A DNA stretch of 64,000 nucleotides from Marinobacterium mangrovicola (GCF_004339595.1 NZ_SMFU01000013.1:1-64000); one strand, 5' to 3'; shown: positions 25,202-35,218, numbered from the stretch's first letter. Numbers and translations: made by a program. Notes: generated by a model not told the origin, from the sequence alone.

Positions 25202-27982
25202 TTATACACTGACGGTATAACGACAAACCGGAAATTCGCTACACCCCATAAATTTACTGCCGTCCTTGGCCGAGCGTTGAACCATGTGACCTTTGCCACA
25301 ATCGGGGCACAGTTCTAGCGGACTGCCGTCGAGGTTCTCAAGGCAGATATTCTCTCCCCCTATCTGTATTAGCTCATCAATATATCGGGACCTTCGCGCT
25401 TGATTAGTAAGCATGAATACCCCTCTGCTTGCCCGGGTCAATGCTACATAAAATAAGCGGCGTTCCTCCGCATATGGATAGGTCTCTGGAAACGGAATCA
25501 CTAGTTGCAGCAGTTCATCATCTTCAATGCGACTGGGCACACCAAAGTTGCCTTCACTCACATCCAACAATACGGAGTAATCAGCTTCTAGCCCCTTCGC
25601 TCGGTGAAATGTCATGCAACGCACTTCAATGTATGAGAAGACAGGCACCTTCCCCTGAAACGGGTTTTGCATGTTGTATCGTGATAGCACGAGCACACTG
25701 AGCTTAGGTTTTGCCTTGGTCTGCCACTTAGGAGCGATCTTGGCCGCAAAGCTGTTAAGCCTGTTGAGCATCTGGTGACAGGCCTTGTCCATGCTGGGCT
25801 TATCCCACACGACCTTTACCGGAATGACCCTGATGGAACGCGGTATTGCTGGGCGAACCGACTGAACCTCTTTCGCCATCTGTTCAGGGTTTCTCTGCAC
25901 AAAATCTGCTGCGACGCCTGCGATAAGCTGATTGCAGCGGTAGGTCTGTTGCAACCGCCCTATCCAGCTGGCACCGAACTGCTCCTCAAACTCGGTGAAC
26001 AGCGTTATGTCCGATCCTGCAAACCGATAAATGGACTGCCAGTCGTCACCAACTGCAAATACCTTTGTAAAAAGCCGTTGTGCACGCAGGGCCTTGATGA
26101 GCTTCGCGCGCGGTGCGGAGATATCCTGGAACTCGTCGACCAAGATGAGCTTGAATGGGCTGGTGTAACGCCCGTTTTCAATCAGTTTGACGGCATCGCC
26201 AATCATGCCCTCAAAGTCGATGCGCTGAGCCTCATCCAGCTTCTGTGAATAGGCCTGGGCCAATTGCCAGACGGCGCGGGCAAATCTATCGGCACGTGCC
26301 CTGTGCTTCAGCGCCTTAGAGCGCTCGACCAACATCTCCTGAGTCAGCTGGGCTGAACGGATATGCTTGATACAGACGGAGACCAGATTGTGGTATCGCC
26401 TAATAACATCGGGCTCCAGAGCTTTCAGAATCTCATCAGGGTGACGAGGAACCGGTTTGATGGCGCGCTTACGGAGCTGCGCCTCTAGGACTTCCAGCAG
26501 CGTATCATCAGTTGCTTGCGCGCTGATCGTTTCAAAGAAGTCGATCTTAGCGTGGCGATACCCTTCACGCTTCTCTTGGGCTTGTTCGACGTAGTTCTCA
26601 AATGGAGAAGTACCATCCTGGTTGATAGCAAAGTGCTCATGATAGGTATCGATTTGGGGATAGTAGAAATCAGGCTGTACATAGAGTGCATCGCTTCCTT
26701 TCCCTTCGATTTCCACTTGGCGTTCGTACTCGAACGGAATTGAGTTCAACCACAGCCAGTTCGCAATACGTTGCTCCTGAAGCGATCTCACGTAGATACC
26801 AGAGAGCGTTGAAATAGTGCCACCATCATGTTGGGCACGGTCGCTTACGTACTGCCGGTAATCTTCCTCGGAGTCGAACACCTCGACCGGAATATCCGCC
26901 TTGGGATAAAGCGCCAACAACTCGGTCCATAATCGCTGAAATGCCGGGTTACTCAGCCGCAAGTCATCGATGAGTTGTTCTATTATTTGTGACTCCCCGG
27001 CAGGGTGCTCCGCCCAATTTGCCAGCTGGGGAGGCTTACCCTCAACCTGTTCAATGATACGGCGCCCGAGAGCATGAAAGGTGGATACCTGACAGCGCAG
27101 ATCTGAAGTGCTGACCTTGAGCTGCTTCGCCAAACGCTCACGGAGCTCTTTTGCAGCATCGTTGTTAAAGGCGAGCAAAAGAATCTCTTCAGGCCGATAA
27201 AGCCCTTTATCCAAGACGTAGGCTACCTTGCCGACCATGGTGGCGGTCTTTCCTGAGCCAGCGGACGCTACCAGCAGGTTGTTGTCCTCAAGACGAATAC
27301 AGGCTTCACGCTGTTCGTTAGAGAGTGAGCGGCCATCCAGGTCACTGAAGAAGCTGTCGAACCGTAGCAGCTCTGAACTAACGAAATGCTCGTTGTAACG
27401 CTGACGCTCACCTGGATCGACCAGCATGGATAATGAAGCTGGGAATTGCTCTACAAGGGACGTCGGCAACTGCTCGACCTTGAATAATGGATGCGAGATC
27501 GCTCTGGCAGCTTCACCCGGTACGGTGGAAATCGTCTGGTTAATATCAGCGAGAGCGAGGTACTGATGACCGTTCCGGGTCAGCGTTTGAATCGCCTCAT
27601 CGATTTCAATCAGCTGAGCCTTGTCGGCTTCAATCGCAGTGATCAGATGCTCATTAATAGCCCCAAGAAGCATCGTAGATAGCTTTTCGGCAGCTTCACG
27701 ACTGAGACCACCCAACACGTCGGTTCGGTTCTGCGAGCGTATTTCTACAGCTGACCAAAGCAGCCCTTTAGTGATGTCGATCGCTGCGATGGTATCGAAC
27801 GGCAATTCAACGCTTTGCTGAAGAGACAAGAACAGCCGGCCTGGCGTCCGAGGGTCGAAGGTCAACTTCCATTTTTGGGGTAAAAATAATCGCGCCCAAA
27901 ACCCCGGTTTGACCGTGAGCTGTTTTGATACCAAAGGGGATGCCCTATCTCCATGCTGAACGGCGCCGATAGTATCATTCAA
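25202..27982 (-). CDS. UvrD/Rep-type helicase, helicase IV-like, with C-terminal zinc finger
   Basis: 926 residues, longer than E. coli HelD (about 680). An N-terminal HelD-like region (about 1-200) precedes motif I ASAGSGKTATMVGK (about 239), motif II LVDEFQDI (about 616) and GDDWQSIYRFAG. Motif VI is in EERRLFYVALTRASRGV. The C terminus is a topoisomerase-type zinc finger, CPDCGKGHMVQRSAKDGSKF followed by CSEFPVCRY. The central insert (about 370-520), with QVEIEGKG and QPDFYYPQ, may be an added nuclease-like fold. It unwinds DNA 3' to 5'. The frame starts with TTG at 27982 with no clear ribosome site, so the start is uncertain. Confidence 0.87.
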   Translation of the reverse strand: MNDTIGAVQHGDRASPLVSKQLTVKPGFWARLFLPQKWKLTFDPRTPGRLFLSLQQSVELPFDTIAAIDITKGLLWSAVEIRSQNRTDVLGGLSREAAEKLSTMLLGAINEHLITAIEADKAQLIEIDEAIQTLTRNGHQYLALADINQTISTVPGEAARAISHPLFKVEQLPTSLVEQFPASLSMLVDPGERQRYNEHFVSSELLRFDSFFSDLDGRSLSNEQREACIRLEDNNLLVASAGSGKTATMVGKVAYVLDKGLYRPEEILLLAFNNDAAKELRERLAKQLKVSTSDLRCQVSTFHALGRRIIEQVEGKPPQLANWAEHPAGESQIIEQLIDDLRLSNPAFQRLWTELLALYPKADIPVEVFDSEEDYRQYVSDRAQHDGGTISTLSGIYVRSLQEQRIANWLWLNSIPFEYERQVEIEGKGSDALYVQPDFYYPQIDTYHEHFAINQDGTSPFENYVEQAQEKREGYRHAKIDFFETISAQATDDTLLEVLEAQLRKRAIKPVPRHPDEILKALEPDVIRRYHNLVSVCIKHIRSAQLTQEMLVERSKALKHRARADRFARAVWQLAQAYSQKLDEAQRIDFEGMIGDAVKLIENGRYTSPFKLILVDEFQDISAPRAKLIKALRAQRLFTKVFAVGDDWQSIYRFAGSDITLFTEFEEQFGASWIGRLQQTYRCNQLIAGVAADFVQRNPEQMAKEVQSVRPAIPRSIRVIPVKVVWDKPSMDKACHQMLNRLNSFAAKIAPKWQTKAKPKLSVLVLSRYNMQNPFQGKVPVFSYIEVRCMTFHRAKGLEADYSVLLDVSEGNFGVPSRIEDDELLQLVIPFPETYPYAEERRLFYVALTRASRGVFMLTNQARRSRYIDELIQIGGENICLENLDGSPLELCPDCGKGHMVQRSAKDGSKFMGCSEFPVCRYTVSV

Positions 27983-28215
27983 CGCTTCGGGTGTTTACCA
28001 AGTCCCCCTTCATCAGGATGTGCGAACCGACCTCCATCCACACATACCTATGCTAGCCGCAAGAAAGCCCGCTAGTCTCATTAAGAATGATTGCCAGCAA
28101 AAGAACAAACGCAAGAGACAACATTTGGAGAGGCTTCAATTTTTACTGTATGTTTATACAGATCCATGGATAGATTATTATTAAAAAAAGTTGAGCTTTG
28201 GGGGGAACACAGACG

Positions 28216-28524
28216 ATGGTTGATAAAGTCACATTCCAGAAAGAGAACTCTCTGCGCAACAAGAGCACTGCTTACATGCTGCTCCTGTTTGCAGGTGTTG
28301 TCGGTGCTCATCGATATTACTTAGGCCGCCGGGTCTCTGCTGTCATTATGACTCTTTTGGGAATTGCAGCCGTGTATGCAGTCTTGAACGAGCTACTTGG
28401 CTGGCAAATCTTATTGGCGGCAATATTTCTGTGGTGCTTGCTAGACGTGCCTTACATCTATCATGTCATCCGCCAACGGCGCAGAGAGGTCTACGATCTG
28501 AAGCCTCGCATCACCATCTATTAA
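28216..28524 (+). CDS. TM2-domain small membrane protein
   Basis: 102 residues from the ATG at 28216, which has GGGGGGAA about 10 bases upstream. The segment STAYMLLLFAGVVGAHRYYLGRR (about 13-35) is the TM2-domain signature: a membrane helix, then GAHR-YLGR before the second helix (about 38-75). Charged RQRRREVYDLKPR follows. TM2 proteins are small membrane proteins of unknown bacterial function. No operon partner; the helicase gene is transcribed away and the SRAP gene is 180 bases downstream on the same strand. Confidence 0.75.
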   Translation: MVDKVTFQKENSLRNKSTAYMLLLFAGVVGAHRYYLGRRVSAVIMTLLGIAAVYAVLNELLGWQILLAAIFLWCLLDVPYIYHVIRQRRREVYDLKPRITIY

Positions 28525-28706
28525 GCGGCTCAGAAGTAAAGAGTGGATGCACGGTAACCGCTTCCCCTTTCGAGATCCGTGACTCTCAGGATCGTCAAAA
28601 GAACTATGCCCTTAGTGGAATCCTAGGCTGGAACATTCAAAATGCCTGGACCCATGGTTACATTTGCTAAGGTACTTAGGATGCTGCCAAAATTTTGGGA
28701 GGCTAT

Positions 28707-29378
28707 ATGTGTGGCCGCTTCAACGTAATTGATGACCCCTTCACTCAGGATTTGCTAGAGCAGCTAGAAGTTAAGGCTCGTCTAGATACCCAGTACAACA
28801 TTGCCCCCACCGAAGATATACAAGTAGTCATGCAGGAAGACGGCGCCAACCGTTTACGCCATATGCGTTGGTGGCTGATTCCGTCCTGGGTTAAAGAACC
28901 AGGCACAAAATATTCGATGTTCAATGCCAGGGCTGAAACGCTGGAACAGAGCCCTGCATTTCGGGGGCCTTTCAAGCACCAGCGCTGCATTATCCCGGCA
29001 AGCTCGTTCATAGAATGGAAGAGTGAAAACGGGCATAAGCATCCTTACTCAATCAGGCCATCCGATCAAGCGTTTGCGTTCGCAGGCCTGTGGGACCATT
29101 GGGGGCATGGAGCAGAAAGGATCTACAGTTGCTCAATGATAACGACCGATGCCGTACAGGCCTTTCAAACTATCCATAATCGTCAGCCGGTGATGTTGCC
29201 TCGCGACGCCTTCGATCAATGGTTGAATCCAGATATAGAGGGCGACGAACTGATACACCTACTACGGCCCACTTTGCCCTGCGCGCTTGAAGTGCTCGAA
29301 ATCGACCCCGCAATCAACAACAGCCGGCACAAAAAACAAATTAAGCCGACGGGAGAGCCCTTTCAGATATGGGTTTAA
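28707..29378 (+). CDS. yedK: SRAP-family protein, abasic-site DNA-protein crosslinker (YedK/HMCES)
   Basis: 223 residues. The start must be the ATG at 28707, since removal of Met exposes Cys2 of MCGRFNV, the residue that bonds covalently to abasic sites in single-stranded DNA. GGGAGG precedes it. The conserved YNIAPTEDIQVV, NARAETL, RRCIIPAS-type RCIIPASSFIEWK (Glu) and HNRQPVMLP (His) are all visible, so the active site is complete. It protects single-stranded DNA at stalled forks. It sits beside NERD and helicase genes, a small DNA-maintenance group. Confidence 0.9.
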   Translation: MCGRFNVIDDPFTQDLLEQLEVKARLDTQYNIAPTEDIQVVMQEDGANRLRHMRWWLIPSWVKEPGTKYSMFNARAETLEQSPAFRGPFKHQRCIIPASSFIEWKSENGHKHPYSIRPSDQAFAFAGLWDHWGHGAERIYSCSMITTDAVQAFQTIHNRQPVMLPRDAFDQWLNPDIEGDELIHLLRPTLPCALEVLEIDPAINNSRHKKQIKPTGEPFQIWV

Positions 29379-29506
29379 GAGAGGGCAGTTACTAGCGAGC
29401 CCAAGAGTCTAAGAGAGCTGCTTGGAGCACCTTCCCGACCTTACGAATGTATTGTCTCATCCAGAAAGCCGACATTCGGTAAAATCTGGTTTAACCGCCG
29501 CTACCG

Positions 29507-30737
29507 GCTGTGGATTCAACTGATCGACGCAACACACTGACTAAACCGTTCTGCCGGGGTATCGTAGTCGAGTGTTTTTCTTGGCCGAGTATTCAGTTGT
29601 CTGGCTACTTCATCTAACTCACCTTGTGAGTGAACAGATAGATCGGTTCCTTTCGGTAAGTATTGTCTGAGCAACCTGTTTGTATTTTCGTTGGATCCTC
29701 TTTGCCAAGGGCTTTGTGGGTCACAGAAGTACACCTGTATATCCGTGGCCACAGTGAACTTTTGGTGCGACGCTAATTCTGAACCTCTGTCCCAGGTTAG
29801 TGACTTATAAAGCTCTTTGGGGAGGCTTTGTGACTGTCTTACAAGCTCTGGGACCACTTCGTCGGTTTTGCGACCGTTCACTTTTACCAATAACACATAC
29901 CTAGAATGCCTCTCTACCAGTGTGGCCACATAGCTGTTCTTCGAACCAGCTATCAGGTCACCCTCCCAATGGCCAGGGACTGCCCGGTCCTCAACTTCCG
30001 GTGGTCTTTCGTGGATAGATACGGCATCTACTATCTTCCCGAGTCCCTTTTGCTTCAGTGAAGCTGTCTTGGCCCGTCGGATTGATCTTTTGGAGCGTAG
30101 ATAAGCCTGAAGCTCCTTTTTTAGTGCTCCCCGACTTTGTATAAACAAGGTCTTGTAGATGTTTTCGTGTGACACATGAAGATGCTCGTGTTGGGGCAGT
30201 TTCCGTTTGAGCCAGCCGGCAATTTGCTGAGGTGACCAGCGTTCCCTGAGTTTTATTTCAACGACAGCACAAAGCCCTACGTTAGAAGCCAGTTTACATG
30301 TCTTAGGCCTAAGCGCTTTGCGCAGCGCCTCCTGATCTGCACTTACGGCTCTGTATAGATGTGCACCACCGTTACGCGTTACTTCACGGCTGATAGTAGA
30401 TGGGGCTCGCCCCAATTTAGCTGCGATTTGTCGAAGCGAACAGCCTGCAACCAAACCTCGAGATATTTCCTCGCGCTCGACCAGGGTTAGGGCTCGAGCA
30501 GATCGCTTCCGTTCAGAAGGACGAATCCCTCCGGTACGAGCCAAGAGCTGATGAATGGATGAAGAGGGTCGGTGAAAAAGCCTACCAATGTCCTTAAGAG
30601 AAACGCCTTCATTCCAGCGATCCCAGATGACTTTCCGTTGATCTTCGCTGTAGAAAATCCTTTTGCGCCGCTGCATGGATGCCTCCATCGTTTAGAGCCT
30701 ACGATAGAGTGTTGCGATCACCAATTGAATCCACAGC
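29507..30737. mobile_element. Complete IS30-family insertion sequence
   Basis: About 1.23 kb bounded by GCTGTGGATTCAA (29507-29519) and its exact inverse TTGAATCCACAGC (30725-30737). Imperfect similarity extends inward to GCAACAC on both sides (total about 30 bases). The outer GC on each end may be a 2-base target duplication, which would set the element at 29509-30735. One transposase gene fills it, with its stop codon inside the left repeat. It is inserted between the SRAP gene and the oxaloacetate decarboxylase gene and breaks neither. Confidence 0.85.
29516..30688 (-). CDS. IS30-family transposase
   Basis: 390 residues. An N-terminal helix-turn-helix (SLKDIGRLFHRPSSSIHQLL) is followed by the IS30 helix-turn-helix LTLVEREEISRGL with LRQIAAKLGRAPSTISREVTRNGG. 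The DDE catalytic core carries GHWEGDLIAGSKNSYVATLV (first Asp), LTWDRGSELA (second Asp) and PWQRGSNENTNRLLRQYLPKG (Glu). The C-terminal LNTRPRKTLDYDTPAERF is the classic IS30 ending. The gene looks intact, so the element may still be active. Met at 30688 or 30676 can start it. Confidence 0.93.
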   Translation of the reverse strand: MEASMQRRKRIFYSEDQRKVIWDRWNEGVSLKDIGRLFHRPSSSIHQLLARTGGIRPSERKRSARALTLVEREEISRGLVAGCSLRQIAAKLGRAPSTISREVTRNGGAHLYRAVSADQEALRKALRPKTCKLASNVGLCAVVEIKLRERWSPQQIAGWLKRKLPQHEHLHVSHENIYKTLFIQSRGALKKELQAYLRSKRSIRRAKTASLKQKGLGKIVDAVSIHERPPEVEDRAVPGHWEGDLIAGSKNSYVATLVERHSRYVLLVKVNGRKTDEVVPELVRQSQSLPKELYKSLTWDRGSELASHQKFTVATDIQVYFCDPQSPWQRGSNENTNRLLRQYLPKGTDLSVHSQGELDEVARQLNTRPRKTLDYDTPAERFSQCVASIS

Positions 30738-30771
30738 ACTAAGCGGACATTAGTAGTTTGTTCGGCCCTTA

Positions 30772-31620
30772 TTATTCAGATATATCCAAATAACGTCTTA
30801 CTGAACTATCGAAACGCTCCTGTTCAGTGTATTTGCCAATCAGCGACCTATAATGAAGGTCATCCGCCGATACCGGCTTACCTGCCAGGCTCGACAGTGC
30901 GTGGTACGCGGCGACGATAGACGCCTCGAACGGCGTATGCCCGCTCAACAGCAGCTTTACGTTGCAGTTCTTGTAGTGCTCATTGGTCAGCGTATTTTTC
31001 TTGCCATAGGTGATGAGCATCTTCGGTTTGTCGCTGCCCCGGGAGATAAATTCCAGCTGCTCGGGATCGGTCACACCTGCCAGGCAGATGCCGTCAACGC
31101 CAGCATCGGAGTACTGGAACACCCGCTCCGCAACGGCTTCAAGTTCTTCTCCGGCGACCACCTGGGTTCGGGCGATAATACCAAAGCGGTCCGAGCTTCT
31201 CGCATCCAGCGCCGCGGCTAGTTTATCGAGCTGCTCCCGAGGAGAGATCAGCTTGGTCTTGGTTTGGCCGTATGAGATTGGCAGCTTGGTATCTTCAAGT
31301 GTAACGGCACTGGCACCGGCCATCTCCAGCTCGACGACAGTTCTCATGGTGTTAAGCGCATTGCCATAGCCGGCATCGCCATCAACGATGATCTTCAGGC
31401 TCGAAGATTGACTCGTACGTTTGACTAGGTCGCACAACTCTGTCGAGGTAAGCAGCATCAGGTCCGGCGTTCCCAGCATACTTAGGGAAGCCACGGATCC
31501 CCCGACCATGCCGTAGTTGAATCCCAGATCCACCGCCATCCTGGCAGCGATAGGACAATGCACCGAGGCCAGGACTTCGTAGCCATCTGTCTCTGCAATG
31601 GAGTTATAAAACGCAGTCAT
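30772..31620 (-). CDS. Oxaloacetate decarboxylase-type enzyme, ICL/PEP-mutase superfamily
   Basis: About 282 residues from the ATG at 31620, which follows AGAGG. Metal and substrate motifs are VDGDAGYGNALN (about 83), VTLEDTKLP and a late LLLSGH. It lacks the Cys of the KKCGH motif needed for isocitrate or methylisocitrate lyase. The sequence closely recalls the oxaloacetate decarboxylase branch typified by Pseudomonas PA4872, including the RTVVELE, IIARTQ and GICLAGV segments. It would convert oxaloacetate to pyruvate and CO2 with Mg2+. It lies downstream of TRAP and tartrate-dehydratase genes on the same strand, which supplies oxaloacetate. Dimethylmalate lyase is an alternative. Confidence 0.78.
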   Translation of the reverse strand: MTAFYNSIAETDGYEVLASVHCPIAARMAVDLGFNYGMVGGSVASLSMLGTPDLMLLTSTELCDLVKRTSQSSSLKIIVDGDAGYGNALNTMRTVVELEMAGASAVTLEDTKLPISYGQTKTKLISPREQLDKLAAALDARSSDRFGIIARTQVVAGEELEAVAERVFQYSDAGVDGICLAGVTDPEQLEFISRGSDKPKMLITYGKKNTLTNEHYKNCNVKLLLSGHTPFEASIVAAYHALSSLAGKPVSADDLHYRSLIGKYTEQERFDSSVRRYLDISE

Positions 31621-31776
31621 CGGAAAACCTCTTGAGAAATCTGCTCGTTGCAGGTGCAAGCGTGGATTGTTGAAGCCAGATGCTTAGGGCAACTTCTGAA
31701 ATAGCGGTGATAAAGGAAAGCGGGACAATGTCATCGATAGGTCGCGACACGTCTAGAAAACACTGGATAAGCGGTC

Positions 31777-31812
31777 ATTCTGTGCCCGGGCATCCCGCCC
31801 CAGGCACAGAAT
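31777..31812. terminator. Strong 14-bp hairpin after the TRAP permease gene
   Basis: ATTCTGTGCCCGGG (31777-31790) pairs with CCCAGGCACAGAAT (31799-31812) with one G-U-type mismatch and an 8-base loop. It lies between the TRAP permease stop (31846) and the decarboxylase start (31620). There is no T run, so it may be an intercistronic stabiliser or partial terminator rather than a full stop. Confidence 0.5.
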
Positions 31813-31845
31813 CGCCTTCAGTTTAATGCGTCAGCTCATCGCTGC

Positions 31846-34077
31846 TCAGGCGCCTGCCACGGCAGACTTGGCACCCACCATCTTGCGCAGCAGAAACACC
31901 GCAACAGCAAGACTCAGACCAATCAGATCAGTCATCAGCCCACCAGAGATCATCAGGAAGGCCGCAGCCGTCAAGACAAGGCGAATCGCCAGATTTGCGC
32001 GGCTACCTATAAACCAGCCCTGAACAGCGCATGCCAGCAAGAAGATACCGAATGCAGCAGTTACTCCTGCTCGCAGCACATCGATGATTTCACCTTCCAT
32101 AAGCAGAGTGGAGTTATAGAAAAACATGAACGGTACAACAAAGGCCGCGATGCCGATCTTGAACGATGCCATTGAGGTCTTGAGCGGGTTCGCGCCCGAA
32201 ATACCGGCCGCCGCGAACGATGCCAGGGCCACTGGGGGCGTAATGGCAGAGACCACCGCGAAGTAGAACACGAAGAAGTGGGCAGTCAGCAGTGGAATCC
32301 CCAGATCCACCAGACCAGGCGCAACCACCGAGGCTGCAACCGCATAGGCCGCTGTAGTGGGCATTCCCATACCCAGTAGAATCGCGATACACATGGCAAA
32401 GAACATAGCGAGTAATTGCGATGTATCCGCCAGGCTCAGCAGCAGGTTGGAGAAACGCGCACCGACACCGGTAAGCGAGATAACACCGACGATAATACCG
32501 GCACAGGCACAGACGGCGATGATCTGAATCGACATGTGACCGGCGATCTCGAATGCGCTGTAGACTCGCTTAAGGTTCATGCGATAGGGCGTGAACCAGC
32601 TTACGACAACCGCCGCAATCGTGGCCAGGGTACCTGCACGAATAACCGAGTAGCCCAGGAACAGTGCGACGATCAGGATCAGTATCGGCACAAACAGGTA
32701 TACCTGACGCACCATGGTAGCAACGCGCGGCAGTTCCTCCTTGCGCATCCCTTTCATGCCCATCTTGGCCGCTTCGAAATCGACCATAAAGAAAATCGAC
32801 ACGAAATAGAGGATGGCAGGAATAATCGCCGCGATCGCTATATCCGAGTAGGGAATACCGGTAACTTCCGCCATGATGAAGGCGCCGGCCCCCATGATCG
32901 GCGGCATAATCTGGCCACCTGTCGAGGCAGCTGCTTCGATGGCGCCGGCGGTATTTTTCTCGTAGCCGACCTTCTTCATCAGCGGAATGGTCAGCGAGCC
33001 TGTAGCAACAACGTTACCGGCAGACGTACCGTTGATCATTCCCATCAGGCCGGATGCGAATATCGCAACTTTCGCAGGGCCGCCTCGCGCCTTACCGGCA
33101 ACAGCAAAGGCAAAGTTGACGAAGTAATCACCCACTTTGGATGCCTGTAGAAAGGCCGCAAAGATGATGAATAGGATGATATAGGTTGAGGATACCGCCG
33201 TGGTCGGCCCCAGTACGCCGGCATCGGTGTAAACCTGGCTGAAGAACCGTTCCCAGGTGATGGCCGGTGAACTCAGGAAGCCGGGTAGAAATTCGCCGAC
33301 AAACACGTAAACCAGAAACACCGTGGCGATCACGACGAGCGCCATGCCGGCCACTCGACGGGTCAGCTCCATAATCAGGGCCGTACCGGCCACCGCCGCC
33401 ATGGAAATCCCCACCGGTGCAAAGGGAGTACCGGTCGAGTTGCGCATCAGCGTGCCATAGATGGTGATCAGATAGACAGCCACCGACAGCGCGCAGGCAG
33501 CCAGCACAAAGTCGTGGGGCGCAAACCTGCCACGGCTCTGCTTATCGAACCAGGAAAGCATGATCGAACCGGCCGTTGCCACCCACAAAGGCGCCCCGTA
33601 CAGCCAGATTTCATTGAAACGGATCCCCTTATCGATACCGTTCCACATGGTCCCGGATGCAATTTCCCAGGCAAAATAGAACGCCATGCCCAGTGAGAAC
33701 AGCGCACTGAGCAGCAGAGGATAGGCGAGAAAGCGTACTGCTTTCGGGCGACTCTGTTCCTCTTCAGGGAATTTGGTTGCCGAGAACATCAGAAAACCCA
33801 GTACCAACGCACCCGCCACATGAGCAATACGGAAGTTCCAGGTTTCGATGGGAAAGTCCGGCAGAAACGTGATATCAACCAGGCCACCGGTTAATGCCTT
33901 TAAACCCAGTCCATTGAGGGCAAGCATATGAAACGCAGCATAGACGGCTGCGATAAGCGTTATAACCTGGTATGAGCGCCCTTTATAGGTTCTGAGATTG
34001 GACTCAACAGGCTCATCATCAACCCCGTGGGCGATGAGGTGGTCTGGCTCTTTAGCCAGATTATTATCGTTATTCAT
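31846..34077 (-). CDS. TRAP transporter fused permease (4TM + 12TM), TAXI type
   Basis: About 743 residues from the ATG at 34077 (GAAGG upstream; frame open to 34149). Roughly 16-19 hydrophobic helices are visible. The small DctQ-like half fills about the first 200 residues; the large DctM half includes GLMGMINGTSAGNVVATGSLTIPLMKKVGY, STGGQIMPPIMGAGAFIMAE and LGMGMPTTAAY, hallmarks of TAXI-associated fused permeases. It imports an organic acid using the Na+ gradient. The TAXI receptor gene is 84 bases upstream on the same strand. The substrate is inferred to be tartrate or a related diacid from the dehydratase genes. Confidence 0.9.
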   Translation of the reverse strand: MNNDNNLAKEPDHLIAHGVDDEPVESNLRTYKGRSYQVITLIAAVYAAFHMLALNGLGLKALTGGLVDITFLPDFPIETWNFRIAHVAGALVLGFLMFSATKFPEEEQSRPKAVRFLAYPLLLSALFSLGMAFYFAWEIASGTMWNGIDKGIRFNEIWLYGAPLWVATAGSIMLSWFDKQSRGRFAPHDFVLAACALSVAVYLITIYGTLMRNSTGTPFAPVGISMAAVAGTALIMELTRRVAGMALVVIATVFLVYVFVGEFLPGFLSSPAITWERFFSQVYTDAGVLGPTTAVSSTYIILFIIFAAFLQASKVGDYFVNFAFAVAGKARGGPAKVAIFASGLMGMINGTSAGNVVATGSLTIPLMKKVGYEKNTAGAIEAAASTGGQIMPPIMGAGAFIMAEVTGIPYSDIAIAAIIPAILYFVSIFFMVDFEAAKMGMKGMRKEELPRVATMVRQVYLFVPILILIVALFLGYSVIRAGTLATIAAVVVSWFTPYRMNLKRVYSAFEIAGHMSIQIIAVCACAGIIVGVISLTGVGARFSNLLLSLADTSQLLAMFFAMCIAILLGMGMPTTAAYAVAASVVAPGLVDLGIPLLTAHFFVFYFAVVSAITPPVALASFAAAGISGANPLKTSMASFKIGIAAFVVPFMFFYNSTLLMEGEIIDVLRAGVTAAFGIFLLACAVQGWFIGSRANLAIRLVLTAAAFLMISGGLMTDLIGLSLAVAVFLLRKMVGAKSAVAGA

Positions 34078-34161
34078 GGCTAGACCTTCGCTTTCTGTAG
34101 CGCGAGATTGCATGTTTAAAAAGGCGTGACATCGCGTTAACGATGCCACGCTAAAAGCTGA

Positions 34162-35139
34162 TTACTGATGAATCAATTCCGCTTGGATATTGCCGCCATT
34201 TTCATTGAACCAACGTGCAGCGCCCGGGTGCCAGGGCAGAAAGGTGTTTTTATCCCAATGTTCAGGCAGCGTAGTGCGCGCACCTTTATGCGCCTGAACC
34301 ATCCGCGCGTTGTCTCCCATCACCGCTTTTACCGCTTCGTACACGAAGGGCTCGGGCAGGTCGCAGTTGGCGATGGCAAAGTTCCACATGGATACAGAAC
34401 GTACCGGCGCATCGATGCTCTTATAGGCTCCGGGTGCGATCTCATAGTTGGTCACAGGGAAGGCCGCAGTGATTTTCTTCTGCTCATCCTCGGTGAACTC
34501 AATAATGTTGATATCGGTTTGGACTTCGAGCTGGCTCACCGCCGGTACCGGCACACCGGCCGCAAAGGCAACCACATCAAGTAGGCCATCCTGCAACTGA
34601 CCACCGAGATCCGACCAGCCTCCGTTACGCCGTTCAAACGTCAGACCCAGCTCTTCCAGCATACGCGGGAAGTAGGTATCGGAGGTGGAACCTGCCGGGC
34701 CAAAGCCGATCTTCGCCCCCGCCGGGATGTCGGCCACAGAGGTGATACCGGATGAGGTCAGTGCGGTGATTGAAAACGGCGTCTGGTACATCGGGAACAT
34801 GGCGCAGGCGTTATCCATCGGCAGACCCGGGGCGATGGCGTTATTACCCTCCATCGACTCACGAGCCGGGCCCAGGGTTGTCATACCGAAATGGTTATCA
34901 CCGGTATGTACCAGTGCCATATTCTGCATCGGCCCGCCGGTAACCTCGGCGCCGCCTGGCACACCGGTTTCTTCCGACACTATATTGGCCCAGGCGGTAC
35001 CGTAACCAAAATAGGCACCACCCTGGGAGCCGGTTCCAACGGTAAAGCTTTCCGGCCAGCCGGTTTTGTCAGCCGCCATCAGAGATGTCGATGCAGCCGC
35101 TACCGCTACAGAAAGACCAAGGGTTTTAATTATTTTCAT
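34162..35139 (-). CDS. TAXI-family TRAP transporter substrate-binding protein
   Basis: About 325 residues. The signal peptide (about 1-22 from the ATG at 35139) ends SLMA-AD. The mature protein begins with FTVGTGSQGGAYFGYGTAWANIV, the characteristic TAXI start, and contains GPAGSTSDTYFPRML, also typical. It binds the substrate in the periplasm and hands it to the fused permease encoded next. Frame open to 35157, but the later ATG gives the standard signal peptide. Confidence 0.88.
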   Translation of the reverse strand: MKIIKTLGLSVAVAAASTSLMAADKTGWPESFTVGTGSQGGAYFGYGTAWANIVSEETGVPGGAEVTGGPMQNMALVHTGDNHFGMTTLGPARESMEGNNAIAPGLPMDNACAMFPMYQTPFSITALTSSGITSVADIPAGAKIGFGPAGSTSDTYFPRMLEELGLTFERRNGGWSDLGGQLQDGLLDVVAFAAGVPVPAVSQLEVQTDINIIEFTEDEQKKITAAFPVTNYEIAPGAYKSIDAPVRSVSMWNFAIANCDLPEPFVYEAVKAVMGDNARMVQAHKGARTTLPEHWDKNTFLPWHPGAARWFNENGGNIQAELIHQ

Positions 35140-35218
35140 AGGTATCTCCAGGTTCACTTTATTTTTAGAATGAAATACTGTGGGTCATGAGAATCGATAT
35201 TAAATAATCACGCAGACG

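Noticed and set aside
30772-31620. Methylisocitrate or isocitrate lyase
   Set aside because: The KKCGH catalytic cysteine motif is absent; the sequence fits the oxaloacetate decarboxylase branch.
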